A stretch of 64,000 bases of DNA from Planctomycetaceae bacterium (GTDB lineage Bacteria; Planctomycetota; Planctomycetia; Pirellulales; Thermoguttaceae), in contig JAAYAY010000306.1 of NCBI GenBank assembly GCA_012719125.1, positions 51,439 to 115,438 on the forward strand, read 5' to 3'. The position numbers and the translations under genes were made by a program. Below the pieces are notes generated by a model that was not told where the DNA came from, did no database searches, and saw nothing but the letters and a program-made list of their open reading frames with translations. Below, one piece after another: positions 17,670-27,706 of this stretch; positions within the stretch are counted from its first letter, which is position 1; each line of letters opens with the position of its first letter.

Positions 17670-19121
17670 ATGCACCATCACGCACTGCGCAACGTCCTCA
17701 CGAGCATACTGATTACCTGTGTCTTAGGTTCTCTCTCGGTATCAACTGGCCACGCAGCCGACCAGCCCGCTGGGCTGCGTGCCGGCGCCGCGGCCGTCGA
17801 CGTCACGCCGAAGGAGTTCCCGCTGAACATGCCGGGCGGCTTCAGCGAGAACATGGCGCAGAGCGCCCACGACCCGCTCCATGCTCGGGCACTGGTGCTC
17901 GACGACGGAACGACGACCCTGGCGATGGTCGTCGTCGACAGTCTCGGGGTCTCGCCCGAACTGATCGAGGAGGTGAAGAAGCTCGCGTCGGAAGAGACCG
18001 GTATTGCGACCGACAAGATGCTGATCTGCTCGACGCACAGCCACTCCTGCCCGCAGTCGAACACGACGAAGGGCCCCGCTCCTGAGGTCGCCTATCGCCA
18101 AGTGCTGCTGGCGGGAATGGTGAAGTCGATCGTCGAGGCCAAGGCGGCGCTGCGTCCGGCGGCCGTGGGGGCGGCGGCGCATCCGCTGCCCGAAGAGGTC
18201 TTCAATCGCCGCTGGTACCTGAAGCCCGGCAAGATGCCGCTCAACCCCTACGGCAAGATGGACCAGGTGAAGATGAACCCGGGCACCAGCCCCGACGTGC
18301 TCGACCGGCCGGCCGGCCCGACCGATCCCGACGTGACGATCCTCTCGGTGCAGGATGCACACCGCAAGCCGCTGGCGCTGTGGGCGAATTACTCGCTGCA
18401 TTACGTCGGCGCGCCGCCGAGAGGCCAGGTCTCGGCCGATTACTTCGGGGAGTTTGCACGGCTCATGCCGTCTCGTTTGCGTGCCGGTGAAGAGTTCGTG
18501 GCCATGATGACCAACGGCACCTCGGGCGACATCAACAACATCCCGTTCCTGGTCACCCGCCCGCCGCGGGAGCCCTTCGAGCAGATCCGCATCGTGGCGG
18601 GCAAAGCGGCCGACGCCGCCTGGTTCGCCCATCGCAAGATCGAACAGCATCGCTCCGACGTGACCCTTGGTATGCTCCAGCGCGAGGTCGTGCTCAAGTA
18701 TCGGCGGCCGACCGACGAACAGCTTGCCGAAGCCAAGAAGGTGCTTGCGGTCACCGATGAGAAGGAAATCGAGAAGTTGCCGCGGCTTGCCCAGCACTAC
18801 GCCCGTAGTATGGTTCGGGCGGCAGAGCGGGAAGCAAAGACGCTTGCCGTCAAAGTGCAGGCCATCCGCATCGGCGACCTGGCGATATGCACGATCCCCT
18901 TCGAAGTCTTCGCCGAGATCGGCCTCGAATTGAAGGATCGCAGCCCGTTCCCGCAAACCATGGTCATCAGCCAGGCGAACGGCAGGTATGGCTACCTGCC
19001 GACTCCGCGGCAGCACGAGCTCGGCGGCTACGAGACGTGGCTTGGCACCAACCAGGTGGAGGAGCAGACGTCGGTGATCTTGACGAACAACCTGCTGGAG
19101 ATGCTGGCCGAGTTGAAGTAG
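17670..19121 (+). CDS. Secreted neutral ceramidase-like hydrolase
   Basis: 483 residues with a signal peptide (about residues 1-29, SVSTGHA cleavage region) and an SD (GGAG, 7 nt). The neutral/alkaline non-lysosomal ceramidase N-domain is seen in AAAVDVTPKEFPLNMPGG, the His-rich CSTHSHS, LWANYSLHYVG and TNGTSGDINN. The last matches the family NGTxGD motif that carries the catalytic Ser region and zinc environment. Classical members cleave N-acyl sphingosine; planctomycete homologues are numerous and most have unknown substrates. At 483 residues it is shorter than ceramidases of about 650-700, so the C-terminal Ig-like domain is largely missing. The M14 peptidase follows after 39 bp. Confidence 0.82.
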   Translation: MHHHALRNVLTSILITCVLGSLSVSTGHAADQPAGLRAGAAAVDVTPKEFPLNMPGGFSENMAQSAHDPLHARALVLDDGTTTLAMVVVDSLGVSPELIEEVKKLASEETGIATDKMLICSTHSHSCPQSNTTKGPAPEVAYRQVLLAGMVKSIVEAKAALRPAAVGAAAHPLPEEVFNRRWYLKPGKMPLNPYGKMDQVKMNPGTSPDVLDRPAGPTDPDVTILSVQDAHRKPLALWANYSLHYVGAPPRGQVSADYFGEFARLMPSRLRAGEEFVAMMTNGTSGDINNIPFLVTRPPREPFEQIRIVAGKAADAAWFAHRKIEQHRSDVTLGMLQREVVLKYRRPTDEQLAEAKKVLAVTDEKEIEKLPRLAQHYARSMVRAAEREAKTLAVKVQAIRIGDLAICTIPFEVFAEIGLELKDRSPFPQTMVISQANGRYGYLPTPRQHELGGYETWLGTNQVEEQTSVILTNNLLEMLAELK

Positions 19122-19160
19122 AGCAGGCCCGAATGGTCCAACACACAGAGGAAAGATCTC

Positions 19161-20414
19161 GTGAGAAAAACATTCGTAGCTCTGGCTGTTCTGGCGGCCG
19201 TTCTGATTTGCACGTTCGACGAGCGGCTTCGCGCGGAGGACGCAGCGCATCCCCTGCACCACATCAATACGGCGTTTGAAAACGCTTCGCCCTTGTGGTG
19301 GGAAGTCGACGCGGAAGGAGTGGTCCACGTCCATTTGGTCTACGACCAGGAACGCGGTGCTCCCAATCGGGCCAACGGACACTGGAACTTCAGGATCGAT
19401 GCGGAACCGGGCGCGGATCTGACCCTCCTGCTCGGTCCCTTCGCCAATATCTACAACGGAAGACTGGGCACGGCGGCTCGCGAGCCGGCGACGACCTTCG
19501 TCTCGGACGACGGGAAGGAGTGGCGAGCGGTCACGATGGAGTATGTCGAACCGGATCGCCGGCGGCTGAAGGTTCGCATGAACGGCCCGTCGCTCTATGT
19601 GGCTCGGCTGCAACCCTACTGCATTTCCGATCTGGAGAGACTGAAGACCGAAATTGCCGGCGATGCGATGGTCGAGATCACGACGATCGGGCACACGGTC
19701 GAGAATCGCGAGCTGGAGATGATCCGCGTCGGATCTCCCGACGCTCCGCACTGCGTGCTGATTCGCGCTCGCGCTCACCCGTGGGAACCCGGCGGAAACT
19801 GGGTGCTGGAAGGATTGATTCGCCGGTTGCTGCAAAGCGACGCCCATGCCCGGCAGTGCCTGGCAACCTATTGCCTGTACGTGATGCCCATGGCCAACAA
19901 GGACGGCGTCGCCCGCGGACGCACTCGCTTCAACGCGAACGGCAAGGACCTCAATCGCGACTGGCTTCAACCGGCCAATCCGATATTAGCTCCGGAGAAC
20001 ACCGCCCTCGAGAAATGGCTCGAGGCGATGATCGCCAGCGGACAGGGTCCCGATCTGGCTATCGACTTCCACAACGACGCCTACGGCAATCTGCATTTCC
20101 CCCGACCAGACACGGAAGACGCTCGATGGGACGACTACCTGGCGCGGCTACGGCGTTTTGAAGAGGTGTTGCGAGCGAATTCGTGGTTTACGGAAGGAAG
20201 CTCGACGGGCATCTCTCCGACCATTGCCGGGGGGCTGCAGAAACGCTACGGAATCCCCGCGTGTATCCACGAATTGAACGCCGACTGGATTGCCGGGCTC
20301 GAGGATTATCCGACCGTCGCCAACTGGAAGAAGTACGGGGAACAGCTCAGCACCGTCTTCTTCAAATACTTCACCCATCCGGATTCGGGACCTCCAGCGC
20401 GTGCTTCTCAATGA
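19161..20414 (+). CDS. Secreted M14-family zinc carboxypeptidase
   Basis: 417 residues from a GTG at 19161 with AGAGGAAA upstream and a signal peptide (ALAVLAAVLICTF). An N-terminal beta-sandwich (about residues 25-150) precedes the M14 domain. Zinc ligands are HPWE near 206-209 (HxxE) and the His of DFHND; the substrate Arg is probably in NRDW, and the catalytic Glu is probably in CIHELNADW. This matches the cytosolic carboxypeptidase-like and AGBL-like M14 branch by architecture. The role is presumably peptide or cell-wall peptide trimming. It runs convergent with the following lipoprotein gene with only 14 bp between stops. Confidence 0.85.
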   Translation: MRKTFVALAVLAAVLICTFDERLRAEDAAHPLHHINTAFENASPLWWEVDAEGVVHVHLVYDQERGAPNRANGHWNFRIDAEPGADLTLLLGPFANIYNGRLGTAAREPATTFVSDDGKEWRAVTMEYVEPDRRRLKVRMNGPSLYVARLQPYCISDLERLKTEIAGDAMVEITTIGHTVENRELEMIRVGSPDAPHCVLIRARAHPWEPGGNWVLEGLIRRLLQSDAHARQCLATYCLYVMPMANKDGVARGRTRFNANGKDLNRDWLQPANPILAPENTALEKWLEAMIASGQGPDLAIDFHNDAYGNLHFPRPDTEDARWDDYLARLRRFEEVLRANSWFTEGSSTGISPTIAGGLQKRYGIPACIHELNADWIAGLEDYPTVANWKKYGEQLSTVFFKYFTHPDSGPPARASQ

Positions 20415-20428
20415 ACTGGAGACCCTTC

Positions 20429-22009
20429 TCACCGGGATCCCTCGCCAACCAGCGAGACATCGTCAACCCACACTCTCCCCGCTTGCCTCCCGTCCCCGGC
20501 CGACTGGAATGTGAAGCCCACTCCCATGGCCGAGCGGGGGTCGTACTTCTGGTTGGCGTCGCCTTGCCACTCCGGCAGACGAAGCTGGGACCAGGCCACG
20601 TCGATGCGTTGCCAGCCGTCGATGGCCGCCTGACCGGCCTGGAAGGTGCGCTCGAAGTGCAGAAGCTCGTCCGAGGATCTGCCGCCGTAGGCGACCACGG
20701 TGATCGGCTGGCCCAGCTTTTCGACGTGCAGGTAGAAGCTCAAGCCCGCTGATCCGCTCCAGTTCTGGGGCTGACCGGGAACCAGGCTGCAGGCCGCCCA
20801 ACTGTCGGGCGCCAGGTCGTACTGAATCTGGAGCGATGCGGCCCCGCCGTGTTTGGTCTTCTTGTCGGCAGCGAAGGTGAGACGAGTATCCTTCCCGTCG
20901 TCGAGAAACGCAGCCCAGCCCGCCGGGTCGCCTTCGAAGTCGTCGATCGATGTTCCCTTTAGACCGGCCGCCGGCTGTGCCGGTTGCGGTGGAGTCTCGA
21001 CGGGCTTGGCCGCTTCGACCGGCGGTGTTTCCGGAGACATCTCGGCCGGCGGCTTCGCTTCCGAAGCGACTTGAGGTTCCGTGCCGGCCCACTTGGCGTG
21101 CCAGGCATTCAGCAAAGGAACGAACTCCTCGGTGGCCTTCCGATTCCCGGCGGGCGAAGGATGGTCGTCGCCGTCGCTCGGGTAGTAGAGCGTGTTCTTG
21201 CCCGGCTGATAGAGGTGTTCAACCTTGCCGCCCACGAGCCGATGATGATTGTCCGGACCGGTAAGGACGTTGTAGAAATCGAACACGGCCACATTGTTGC
21301 CCCGGTAGTCGGCCAGCCAGTCCTTCACGAGCCACGAGTTGAACGCCCGGGCATTGGCCGCACATGTGCTGTCCTGAACCGGTGGAGCCGTGACGGCTAT
21401 GAACAGCCGATCGGGCCGCGTGGCGAAGTACTTGAGCAGTCCGTTATAGATCGCCTTGGCGTTGGCCACCGTCAGCCCTTCTCCCCGGGCAGGTCGATCC
21501 GTGGGCTTCCCCTCCAGGTTCGAATTGGGAAAGCACGACTTGAACATCACGATCCGGTTCTCGCCGCCCGGATCGGCCGCGGTGCGAGTGTACTCGCAGT
21601 GTTGCTCGCTTTCACGGTAGAGGGCCCCGAGGTACCCGGCGCTCTGAGGGCCCGTGAACCACTCGGGCCAATTGGTGATGTCGGTGCGGTCGCCGATGCC
21701 GTCCGGCCCCCAGCCGTAGTTGGTGTCGCTGACGAAGTAGTTGTTCTCTGCCAGCGCCTTGCCCAACCCGCCGTGCGAATCGTTCAGCCAGTTCTCGCCG
21801 CATGAATGGTGAACGAACACGAGTTTGACGGGTTGCTTCGGCGACTGCGCGGCGGGCAACTGGGCCGACGCTCCCGCAGGCAATTGGGCTTCGGAGCTGG
21901 GGGAAGAACATCCGGAGAATACCCACACGACGGCCAGCAATCCGGCCAAGACTCGCCCGAGAAATCTCCTTGCCGCTACCGCCTTTCTTGACGACTCAAT
22001 CGCTGACAT
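20429..22009 (-). CDS. SGNH-like lipoprotein with C-terminal carbohydrate-binding domain
   Basis: 526 residues. I choose the ATG at 22009 because AGGAG lies 7 nt upstream; an ATG at 22015 is too close to it. The N-terminus has a hydrophobic stretch and a lipobox VFSGC with lipid-anchored Cys34. The catalytic region starts KLVFVHHSCGENWL and ends near DDHPSPAG, the pattern of an SGNH-like hydrolase with Asp and His in the last block. A Pro/Glu/Ala linker follows, then a beta-sandwich (DDFEGDPAGW to VWVDDVSL) like CBM11/CIA30 modules. It is probably a surface glycan esterase. A longer ATG-free extension to 22345 is not needed. Confidence 0.78.
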   Translation of the reverse strand: MSAIESSRKAVAARRFLGRVLAGLLAVVWVFSGCSSPSSEAQLPAGASAQLPAAQSPKQPVKLVFVHHSCGENWLNDSHGGLGKALAENNYFVSDTNYGWGPDGIGDRTDITNWPEWFTGPQSAGYLGALYRESEQHCEYTRTAADPGGENRIVMFKSCFPNSNLEGKPTDRPARGEGLTVANAKAIYNGLLKYFATRPDRLFIAVTAPPVQDSTCAANARAFNSWLVKDWLADYRGNNVAVFDFYNVLTGPDNHHRLVGGKVEHLYQPGKNTLYYPSDGDDHPSPAGNRKATEEFVPLLNAWHAKWAGTEPQVASEAKPPAEMSPETPPVEAAKPVETPPQPAQPAAGLKGTSIDDFEGDPAGWAAFLDDGKDTRLTFAADKKTKHGGAASLQIQYDLAPDSWAACSLVPGQPQNWSGSAGLSFYLHVEKLGQPITVVAYGGRSSDELLHFERTFQAGQAAIDGWQRIDVAWSQLRLPEWQGDANQKYDPRSAMGVGFTFQSAGDGRQAGRVWVDDVSLVGEGSR

Positions 22010-22336
22010 AGACATGCTCCTGCTGGAGGACACGCCGGGAATCTGCCTCAAAGAATACCATGCCCGAAATACGACGCAAGCCGACAGGCTCGTCGAGGCC
22101 GGCGCGCCCCACAATTCAGGCCCCAGTTCGACCCCCGGAGCCGGCCTGATCGCATGGCGACCGGACAAAAGGCCGCTTTTCTGCCCCAGAGCGGCATAAG
22201 TTCTTGATTTCGCCCGCACGGTTTGACATGATCGGTGGTTGACGATCCCCGTTTTCCGCTTTCCGCCTTCCGCTTTCCGCTTTCGCGGAAGCCGGGCTTT
22301 GAAATTCTCAGAACCATGTGCAAAGAAGAAGCCGAT
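22010..22336. other. 327-bp divergent intergenic region with a TTCCGC array
   Basis: It lies between the SGNH-like lipoprotein (minus) and a Gfo/Idh/MocA gene (plus). Bases 22253-22292 hold five or six TTCCGC-type units (TTTCCGC, CTTCCGC). The start at 22337 is preceded by AAAGAAGAAG. No further gene is supported. Confidence 0.45.
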
Positions 22337-23659
22337 ATGTCGCAAGCATTCTCACGACGCCGCTTTTTGAAGTCGGTCGCGGTGGCAGGCGCCGTCGCCG
22401 TTCCCCATGTCCTTCCGGGACGGGTGCTCGGAAAGGACGGAGCCGTCGCGCCGAGTGAACGAATCACGCTCGGCGGGATCGGCGTCGGAAATCGAGGCTC
22501 CTACGTTCTGTCGCGATTTCTGCCGAACGCCGACGTGCAAATGGTGGCCGACGCCGACCTGCAACGCTCCCGCCGGGAACGGGTGAAGGAGATGGTCGAC
22601 AAGCACTACGGAAACACCGATTGCGTTCTCTATCGGGAGATGGACGATATCCTCCAGCGGGACGATATCGACGCCGTTCTGATCACCACGGGCGACCGCT
22701 GGCACACGCTCGCTTCGATTCTGGCCGCCAAGGCGGGCAAGGATATCTACTGCGAGAAGCCGTGCAGTATGACGATCGAAGAGAGCCGGATGCTCGCCGA
22801 CGGGATCGCCCGATATGGCCGCGTGTATCAAGCCGGGACGCAGCGCCGCAGCATCGAGAACTTCCAACTGGCGGCGTATCTGGCCCATTCCGGCAAGCTG
22901 GGCGAACTGAAAGAAGTCCACGCCAACATCCTGGCGCCCCTGACGCACAACCCGTGGCTGCCCGCGGAACCGGAACCTGCGATCGACGAATGCGACTGGG
23001 ATCGGTGGTTGGGTCCCTGCCCGTGGCGCCCCTACAACTCCGCCTATGTGAGCGGAGGCTGGCGCGGCTTCACCGACTTCCACGGCGGCGGAGTCCTCGA
23101 ATGGGGCTCGCACACCATTGATCTTTGCCAGTTCGCCGCCGGAATGGACGATTCGGCGCCGGTCGAGTTCTGGGCCGACGACTACAACTTCGGGATCTAT
23201 CACTCCGACTGGCGAACGACCATGGCCGCCCCGAAGACGAACGTCATCTACGGCCGGTATTCCAACGGCGTGAAACTCGTCATGCGCGACGGCGGCTGGC
23301 AGGGGCTGGGGACTTGCAGCGTCAAGTACGTCGGCACCGAGGGTTGGATCGAAACGGGAGACAGCGGTGCGATTCAAGTCGCGCCCGACTCTCTCCGCCG
23401 CGAGTTGACCGTGGTCACCATGGCGGGAACCGACCCTTCGACGCACGTGCGGAACTTTCTCGACTGCGTCAAGTCGCGGCAACTGAGCCGGGCACACGCC
23501 TTGGCGGCCGCTCAGGCGCACGTCGCCGCCCACGCCGCCTATATCATGGCGACGCTCGGACGCCCGCTCAAGTTCGACCCGAAAACCGACACGTTCCTCA
23601 ACGACGCGGAAGCCAACAAGATGCGCTGCCGCGCGTGGCGACAACCGTGGCACGTCTAG
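22337..23659 (+). CDS. Tat-exported Gfo/Idh/MocA family oxidoreductase
   Basis: 440 residues from the ATG at 22337. The Tat leader is SRRRFLKSVAVAG. The Rossmann motif is GGIGVGNRG and the family Lys motif is intact as YCEKPCSM, unlike the QKP forms of two other copies here. The C-terminal part has the family FHGGGVLEWGSHTIDLCQ. It is an NAD(P)-linked sugar or inositol oxidoreductase acting in the periplasm or paryphoplasm. The downstream HEAT-repeat gene follows after about 107 bp and may be co-transcribed. Confidence 0.88.
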   Translation: MSQAFSRRRFLKSVAVAGAVAVPHVLPGRVLGKDGAVAPSERITLGGIGVGNRGSYVLSRFLPNADVQMVADADLQRSRRERVKEMVDKHYGNTDCVLYREMDDILQRDDIDAVLITTGDRWHTLASILAAKAGKDIYCEKPCSMTIEESRMLADGIARYGRVYQAGTQRRSIENFQLAAYLAHSGKLGELKEVHANILAPLTHNPWLPAEPEPAIDECDWDRWLGPCPWRPYNSAYVSGGWRGFTDFHGGGVLEWGSHTIDLCQFAAGMDDSAPVEFWADDYNFGIYHSDWRTTMAAPKTNVIYGRYSNGVKLVMRDGGWQGLGTCSVKYVGTEGWIETGDSGAIQVAPDSLRRELTVVTMAGTDPSTHVRNFLDCVKSRQLSRAHALAAAQAHVAAHAAYIMATLGRPLKFDPKTDTFLNDAEANKMRCRAWRQPWHV

Positions 23660-23766
23660 GGGAAACCCGAATCTCGAAATCCGAAATCCGAAACAAGCAC
23701 GAAATACGAATACCGAATACCGTTGATTGCGACGGTGAACCGAGCCTTGCCCAAAGGAAACCAGAT
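23660..23766. repeat. Low-complexity CGAAATC array in intergenic DNA
   Basis: Bases 23670-23722 consist of about seven variants of (T)CGAAATCC, CGAAATACGA and CGAATACC. The tail AAAGGAAA is the SD for the HEAT-repeat gene at 23767. The array is similar in kind to that at 3658-3703. Confidence 0.4.
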
Positions 23767-25659
23767 ATGCGTTACGTTTTCGCTCTCCCAATTCTCTCGG
23801 TCTGTCTGCTCAGTGCAACGGCCTTCGCCGACGACGATCCGGCGGCGCTACTCAAGACGATTCAGTCCACCGAAACACCGGACGTCGATCGGGCCAATGC
23901 CTTCGAGAAGATCGGCGACGTGGCCGGCGACGACGCCGTGAAGACGTTGGCCGGCTTCCTTGGCGACAAGACGTGGTCGCACTACGCACGCTATGCCTTG
24001 CAGAAGATGGAGGGAGAAGAGGTCACCAAGGCGCTGCTCGCGTCGCTCGATACGTTGGAGGGTGACCTCGAGCTTGGAGTGATTACCACGATCGGCCGCC
24101 GTTGCGACCCCACGGCCATTGCGCCCCTTGCGAAGCTCCTCGGGGATGCCGACGCAGAAGTCGCCGGCTCCGCCGCCGTCGCCCTCGGATGGATCGCAAC
24201 GCCCGACGCCGCCACCGCGCTCACCGAGGCATTCGGCGCCGCGAAAGATCCCAAACGCAAGGAGTCGCTCGCCTCGGCCATGCTCCTGGTCGGACAGCGG
24301 CTCGCCAGGACGGGAAACACCCAGGCAGCCGTCGACGTTCTCGATCTTCTGCGAGGTGCGGAAGTTTCGAAGGCCTGCCGAATCGGAGCGACGCAGAACG
24401 CCATGCTCGCTCGGGGCGCCCAGGGCGTCGACTTGATGGTCGAGCAACTGAAGTCGCCCGATCCCGATTACTTCCAAACCGGACTGGCCGTCTGCCGCGT
24501 TCTTCCCGGCGAGCCGGCAACCAAGGGCCTGATCGATTCGCTCGCCGCAGAATCGTCGCCCGATCGACAGGCGCTCTTGATCCTCGCCATGAAAGATCGC
24601 GGCGACAAACGGGCTTTTCCGTCGGTCCTGGCCAAACTCGAGAGCGACTCACCGGCGGTTCAATTGGCGGCGGTCGAGGCCACCGGTGCGCTCGGCGACG
24701 GCTCCTCGGTGCCCGTTCTTCTGTCGGTCGCCAACGAGGCAACTGCCGAAACCGTTCTCAATTCGCTGGTCGCCCTGCAAGGGCCCGGCGTGGACGCGGC
24801 CCTGATGAAGGCCGCTCAATCGCCCGACGCGTCCGTGGTGGCGGTGCAGGCGTTGGGGAAACGTCGTGCGAAGGAGGCGGTTGACCTCCTCTTCCGGCTC
24901 TCCAAAGCCGATTCCCCGGCAATCAGTCAGGAGGCGATCGTAGCCCTGGGAATGACCGTACCGCAGGACCGGTTTCTCGACCTGTTTGCCTTGCTGAAGA
25001 CAGCCAAGAGCGACGCCCGCAAGGCGGCAGTCCAGAATGCCATTCACGGCGCCGTCTTCCGGAGTACGGACCCGGACGCCTGTGCGGAAGCACTGGGCGC
25101 CATGATTCCGACTTCGAGCGGCGCCGATCGCGAGTTCCTTTTCGAGCAGATTCGAACGGCGGGCGGGGCAAAGGCCGTCGCCCTCATGCGCCGGTTCGCG
25201 ACCGGATCGGACGAGTCCTTGCAGGACGCCGCGACCAAGACGCTCGGTGTCTGGCTTTCCGCCGACGCGGCCCCGGTTCTCCTGGAAGTCGCACAAGGCG
25301 ACGGCAAGTTCGCCGTCCGTGCCCTGGGTGGATACATTCGCATCTTCCGCCAGTTCGAGGTGCCGGAGGCCGAACGAGTGGCCATGGCCGCCAAGGCCTT
25401 TCAAGTGATCACTCGGCCGAATGAACGAAATGCGGCCATCGAAGCGATCACCCGGTTCCCGTGCGTGGGAACGTTCGAATTGGCGCTGGATCAACTCGAT
25501 GCCCCGGGAAGCGAAGAAACGGCCGCACAGGCCGTCCTGACCATCGCCCGGACCGTTCTCGACCTCGATCCGGAGAAGGGAAAGGCGGGCCTCAAGAAAC
25601 TCATCGACGCGAACGTCAGCGCGAGCGTGACGGCCTCGGCAAAGGCACTGCTGCAATAG
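23767..25659 (+). CDS. Secreted HEAT-repeat scaffold protein
   Basis: 630 residues from the ATG at 23767 (SD AAAGGAAA), with signal peptide (RYVFALPILSVCLLSATAFA). The mature chain is almost entirely HEAT/PBS-lyase-like helical repeats of about 30-35 residues, e.g. IAPLAKLLGDADAEVAGSAA, VAVQALGKRRAKEAVDLLF and AVEATGALGDGSSVPVLLSV. Such repeats bind partner proteins. No enzymatic motif is seen. It follows a Tat-exported oxidoreductase and may be its binding partner, which is inference. Confidence 0.83.
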   Translation: MRYVFALPILSVCLLSATAFADDDPAALLKTIQSTETPDVDRANAFEKIGDVAGDDAVKTLAGFLGDKTWSHYARYALQKMEGEEVTKALLASLDTLEGDLELGVITTIGRRCDPTAIAPLAKLLGDADAEVAGSAAVALGWIATPDAATALTEAFGAAKDPKRKESLASAMLLVGQRLARTGNTQAAVDVLDLLRGAEVSKACRIGATQNAMLARGAQGVDLMVEQLKSPDPDYFQTGLAVCRVLPGEPATKGLIDSLAAESSPDRQALLILAMKDRGDKRAFPSVLAKLESDSPAVQLAAVEATGALGDGSSVPVLLSVANEATAETVLNSLVALQGPGVDAALMKAAQSPDASVVAVQALGKRRAKEAVDLLFRLSKADSPAISQEAIVALGMTVPQDRFLDLFALLKTAKSDARKAAVQNAIHGAVFRSTDPDACAEALGAMIPTSSGADREFLFEQIRTAGGAKAVALMRRFATGSDESLQDAATKTLGVWLSADAAPVLLEVAQGDGKFAVRALGGYIRIFRQFEVPEAERVAMAAKAFQVITRPNERNAAIEAITRFPCVGTFELALDQLDAPGSEETAAQAVLTIARTVLDLDPEKGKAGLKKLIDANVSASVTASAKALLQ

Positions 25660-26212
25660 GTACTTTCACGGCATGCCAATGTGAGTCAGGTGCGCGGCCA
25701 TAGAGCCGCAGTTGGGAATGCGAACCCTGTCCCGAGCGCAACCGCAGAGTTGCCGCCGCGCATGACATCTGGATCGCGACTTTGGTCCCCCAGCCTGGCT
25801 CGCACGACACCACACTCTCGTCCTTACCCCACTTCTTCTGAGCTGTCATCCGACACGCCGCGATTGCGGAGATTCCCACATTGAGTCTATGATAAACCGC
25901 TCGCTGGAGGGGGCCTACGCGGTGGCAGTCTGGAAATGGACAAACGAGCCATCGTTGTGGTGGCGTCATCGATCCGCCTGTGATACAGTTCTGAGATGAG
26001 AACGTGTGGTAATCTTAACCTTTCATAGGTTTGTCTGCCCATGGCGTTAGTCGATCACCAACACGTTGGGTTGAGGTTCGCACCTGTTTCTGTTCGAATG
26101 TATAGAATATTGAGTATCGAATTCGCCTTTTCTAGGGAGCGCGGTGCGAGTCAGGTCGATTCTGTCGGTACCTGGCAAAGTCGGTGGTTCAAGGAAGTGC
26201 TGAGGTTGAGTT
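25660..26212. other. 553-bp intergenic region before the low-GC dGTPase unit
   Basis: I see no supported gene. A 117-codon minus-strand frame at 25616-25969 overlaps the HEAT gene end and has no family features. Base composition turns AT-richer from about 25980. A possible -10 (TATAGAAT near 26101) has no good -35 at proper distance. GAGG lies 7 nt before the ATG at 26213. Confidence 0.4.
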
Positions 26213-27706
26213 ATGGTTGAATCGGCTGAGGAAAGGGATCGACGCCGCCTACAGTCTCTTGAGACGCACTACCGACCCTGCGCTTGCCGAAGCACAACGC
26301 CCTTTTTCAGCAAACGGGAATACGCACGTTCATCTTCGCACAAGGTGTACCCAAGCCGGGGACCGTACCGGACCGAGTTTCAGAGCGACCGCGACAAAGT
26401 GCTCTACTCTCGCTCATTCCGACGTTTACGACTTAAGACTCAGATCTATCCTGAGCACACGGCAGATCATCTCAGAACCCGGTTAGATCACACGCTGGAA
26501 GTTGCCCAGATTGCACGTCACCTCGCTAGACAGCTTCGCCTGAACGAGGATCTGGCAGACGCGATTTCGCTTGCACACGATGTTGGTCACACGCCGTTTG
26601 GCCACAGTGGCGAACGGGCACTTCATACCTTTCTTGGCCACTGGAACGAGACGCACAACCTTGGCCTCGACGGATTCAAGCATAATTGGCAAGGGTTGCG
26701 AGTTGTTGACAAGCTTGAGAAGTCGTATCCGGAACACGATGGACTGAATCTGACTAGGGCTGTCAGGATCGGCATCCTCAATCACACCAGTCTCAAATAC
26801 AGCGAACGGGCAGGACTCCCCGATTGGCCCGAAAACCATTGTTCGTGTGACATGTGGGACAAGCTCTGTTTTGATCCGAGTGACCGACGCTACAGTTTGT
26901 TTGAAGTGCAGACTTGTCATTTGGCTGACGAAATAGCACAGGTCATTCACGATCTCGAAGACGCGATAATCTCCGAGGCTTTCGGTCTTGAAGAGATCGT
27001 GCGAAACCGAAACGAGTATCCGCTTCTCGCATCATGCCTCGACAACATACAGTCATCCGTGAAGCAAATGCTGGTGGAGCAATCGGACAACCCGCTTCAA
27101 CATCTCGAAAGCTGGACAGACTGGAGCCGCTTTCCTTTTGCCGACCAGGACCAGAGTTCAAAGCTCGTGCTCCGACTCCGAAGCGAGATGATCTATGTCA
27201 TTACCATTGCTGTTCTCGACTTCTCACAGGGCGCGCTCGATGAGTGGGAACAAAGGCATCTTGTGTCGTCACAAGAAGAAACGCAGATAGAGGAGTTCAA
27301 TAATCTTGTTAATGGCGGTGTACCGTTCGATGATTGCGTCACCTTTGGTTCCTCAGAAACGGGAAGAAACTTCGAGGAACTCAAGACGAAGCTCACTGAC
27401 CGCGTCATCCGATCGGAGCGAGTGAACAGAATGGACGGTAAAGCGGACTACGTTTTGCGACACATTCTTCAGGTTTATCTCACCAGCCCCAAACAGGTTC
27501 ATCAGTCGGTCTTGGATCAGTACGTGAAGCAAGCACATCCCGAAAACGCTGATATACGTGGTTGGAAACGCAAGGAACTCGCACAACTTCAGAAAGACAA
27601 GGACTTTGTGCGTGCCGTGGTTGATTACGTTTCAGGAATGACAGACAGATTCGCTTTGCAGGAATATGACCAACTGTATTCTGCGTACCCAAGGATTCCG
27701 TCGTGA
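26213..27706 (+). CDS. dgt: dGTPase-like HD-domain dNTP triphosphohydrolase
   Basis: 497 residues. FQSDRDKVLYSRSFRRL at 57-72 and LKTQIYP are the conserved opening of bacterial dGTPases, and the HD metal site is H93 (LDHTLEV), H122-D123 (AHDVGHTPFGH) and a later Asp. These enzymes hydrolyse dNTP to deoxynucleoside and triphosphate in the cytosol. Some homologues are housekeeping; others deplete dNTP during phage infection. The C-terminal 150 residues vary. It starts at an ATG with GAGG at 7 nt. Its stop overlaps the next gene by 4 nt (GTGA), so the two are coupled. GC is visibly lower than in the flanks, about 45-55% in three sampled 60-base lines. Role in defence versus nucleotide balance is not decided. 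Confidence 0.86.
   Translation: MVESAEERDRRRLQSLETHYRPCACRSTTPFFSKREYARSSSHKVYPSRGPYRTEFQSDRDKVLYSRSFRRLRLKTQIYPEHTADHLRTRLDHTLEVAQIARHLARQLRLNEDLADAISLAHDVGHTPFGHSGERALHTFLGHWNETHNLGLDGFKHNWQGLRVVDKLEKSYPEHDGLNLTRAVRIGILNHTSLKYSERAGLPDWPENHCSCDMWDKLCFDPSDRRYSLFEVQTCHLADEIAQVIHDLEDAIISEAFGLEEIVRNRNEYPLLASCLDNIQSSVKQMLVEQSDNPLQHLESWTDWSRFPFADQDQSSKLVLRLRSEMIYVITIAVLDFSQGALDEWEQRHLVSSQEETQIEEFNNLVNGGVPFDDCVTFGSSETGRNFEELKTKLTDRVIRSERVNRMDGKADYVLRHILQVYLTSPKQVHQSVLDQYVKQAHPENADIRGWKRKELAQLQKDKDFVRAVVDYVSGMTDRFALQEYDQLYSAYPRIPS

Noticed and set aside
17742..19970. 742-codon minus-strand frame opposite the ceramidase and M14 genes
   Set aside because: It crosses two unrelated plus-strand genes with clear family motifs and has no recognisable domain.
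25616..25969. 117-codon minus-strand frame overlapping the HEAT gene end
   Set aside because: Basic, Arg/Ser/Gly-rich with no SD or family signs; probably chance in intergenic DNA.
26213..27706. Complete defence island around the dGTPase
   Set aside because: No integrase, attachment site, restriction genes or CRISPR were found in the flanks; only the two-gene unit is supported.
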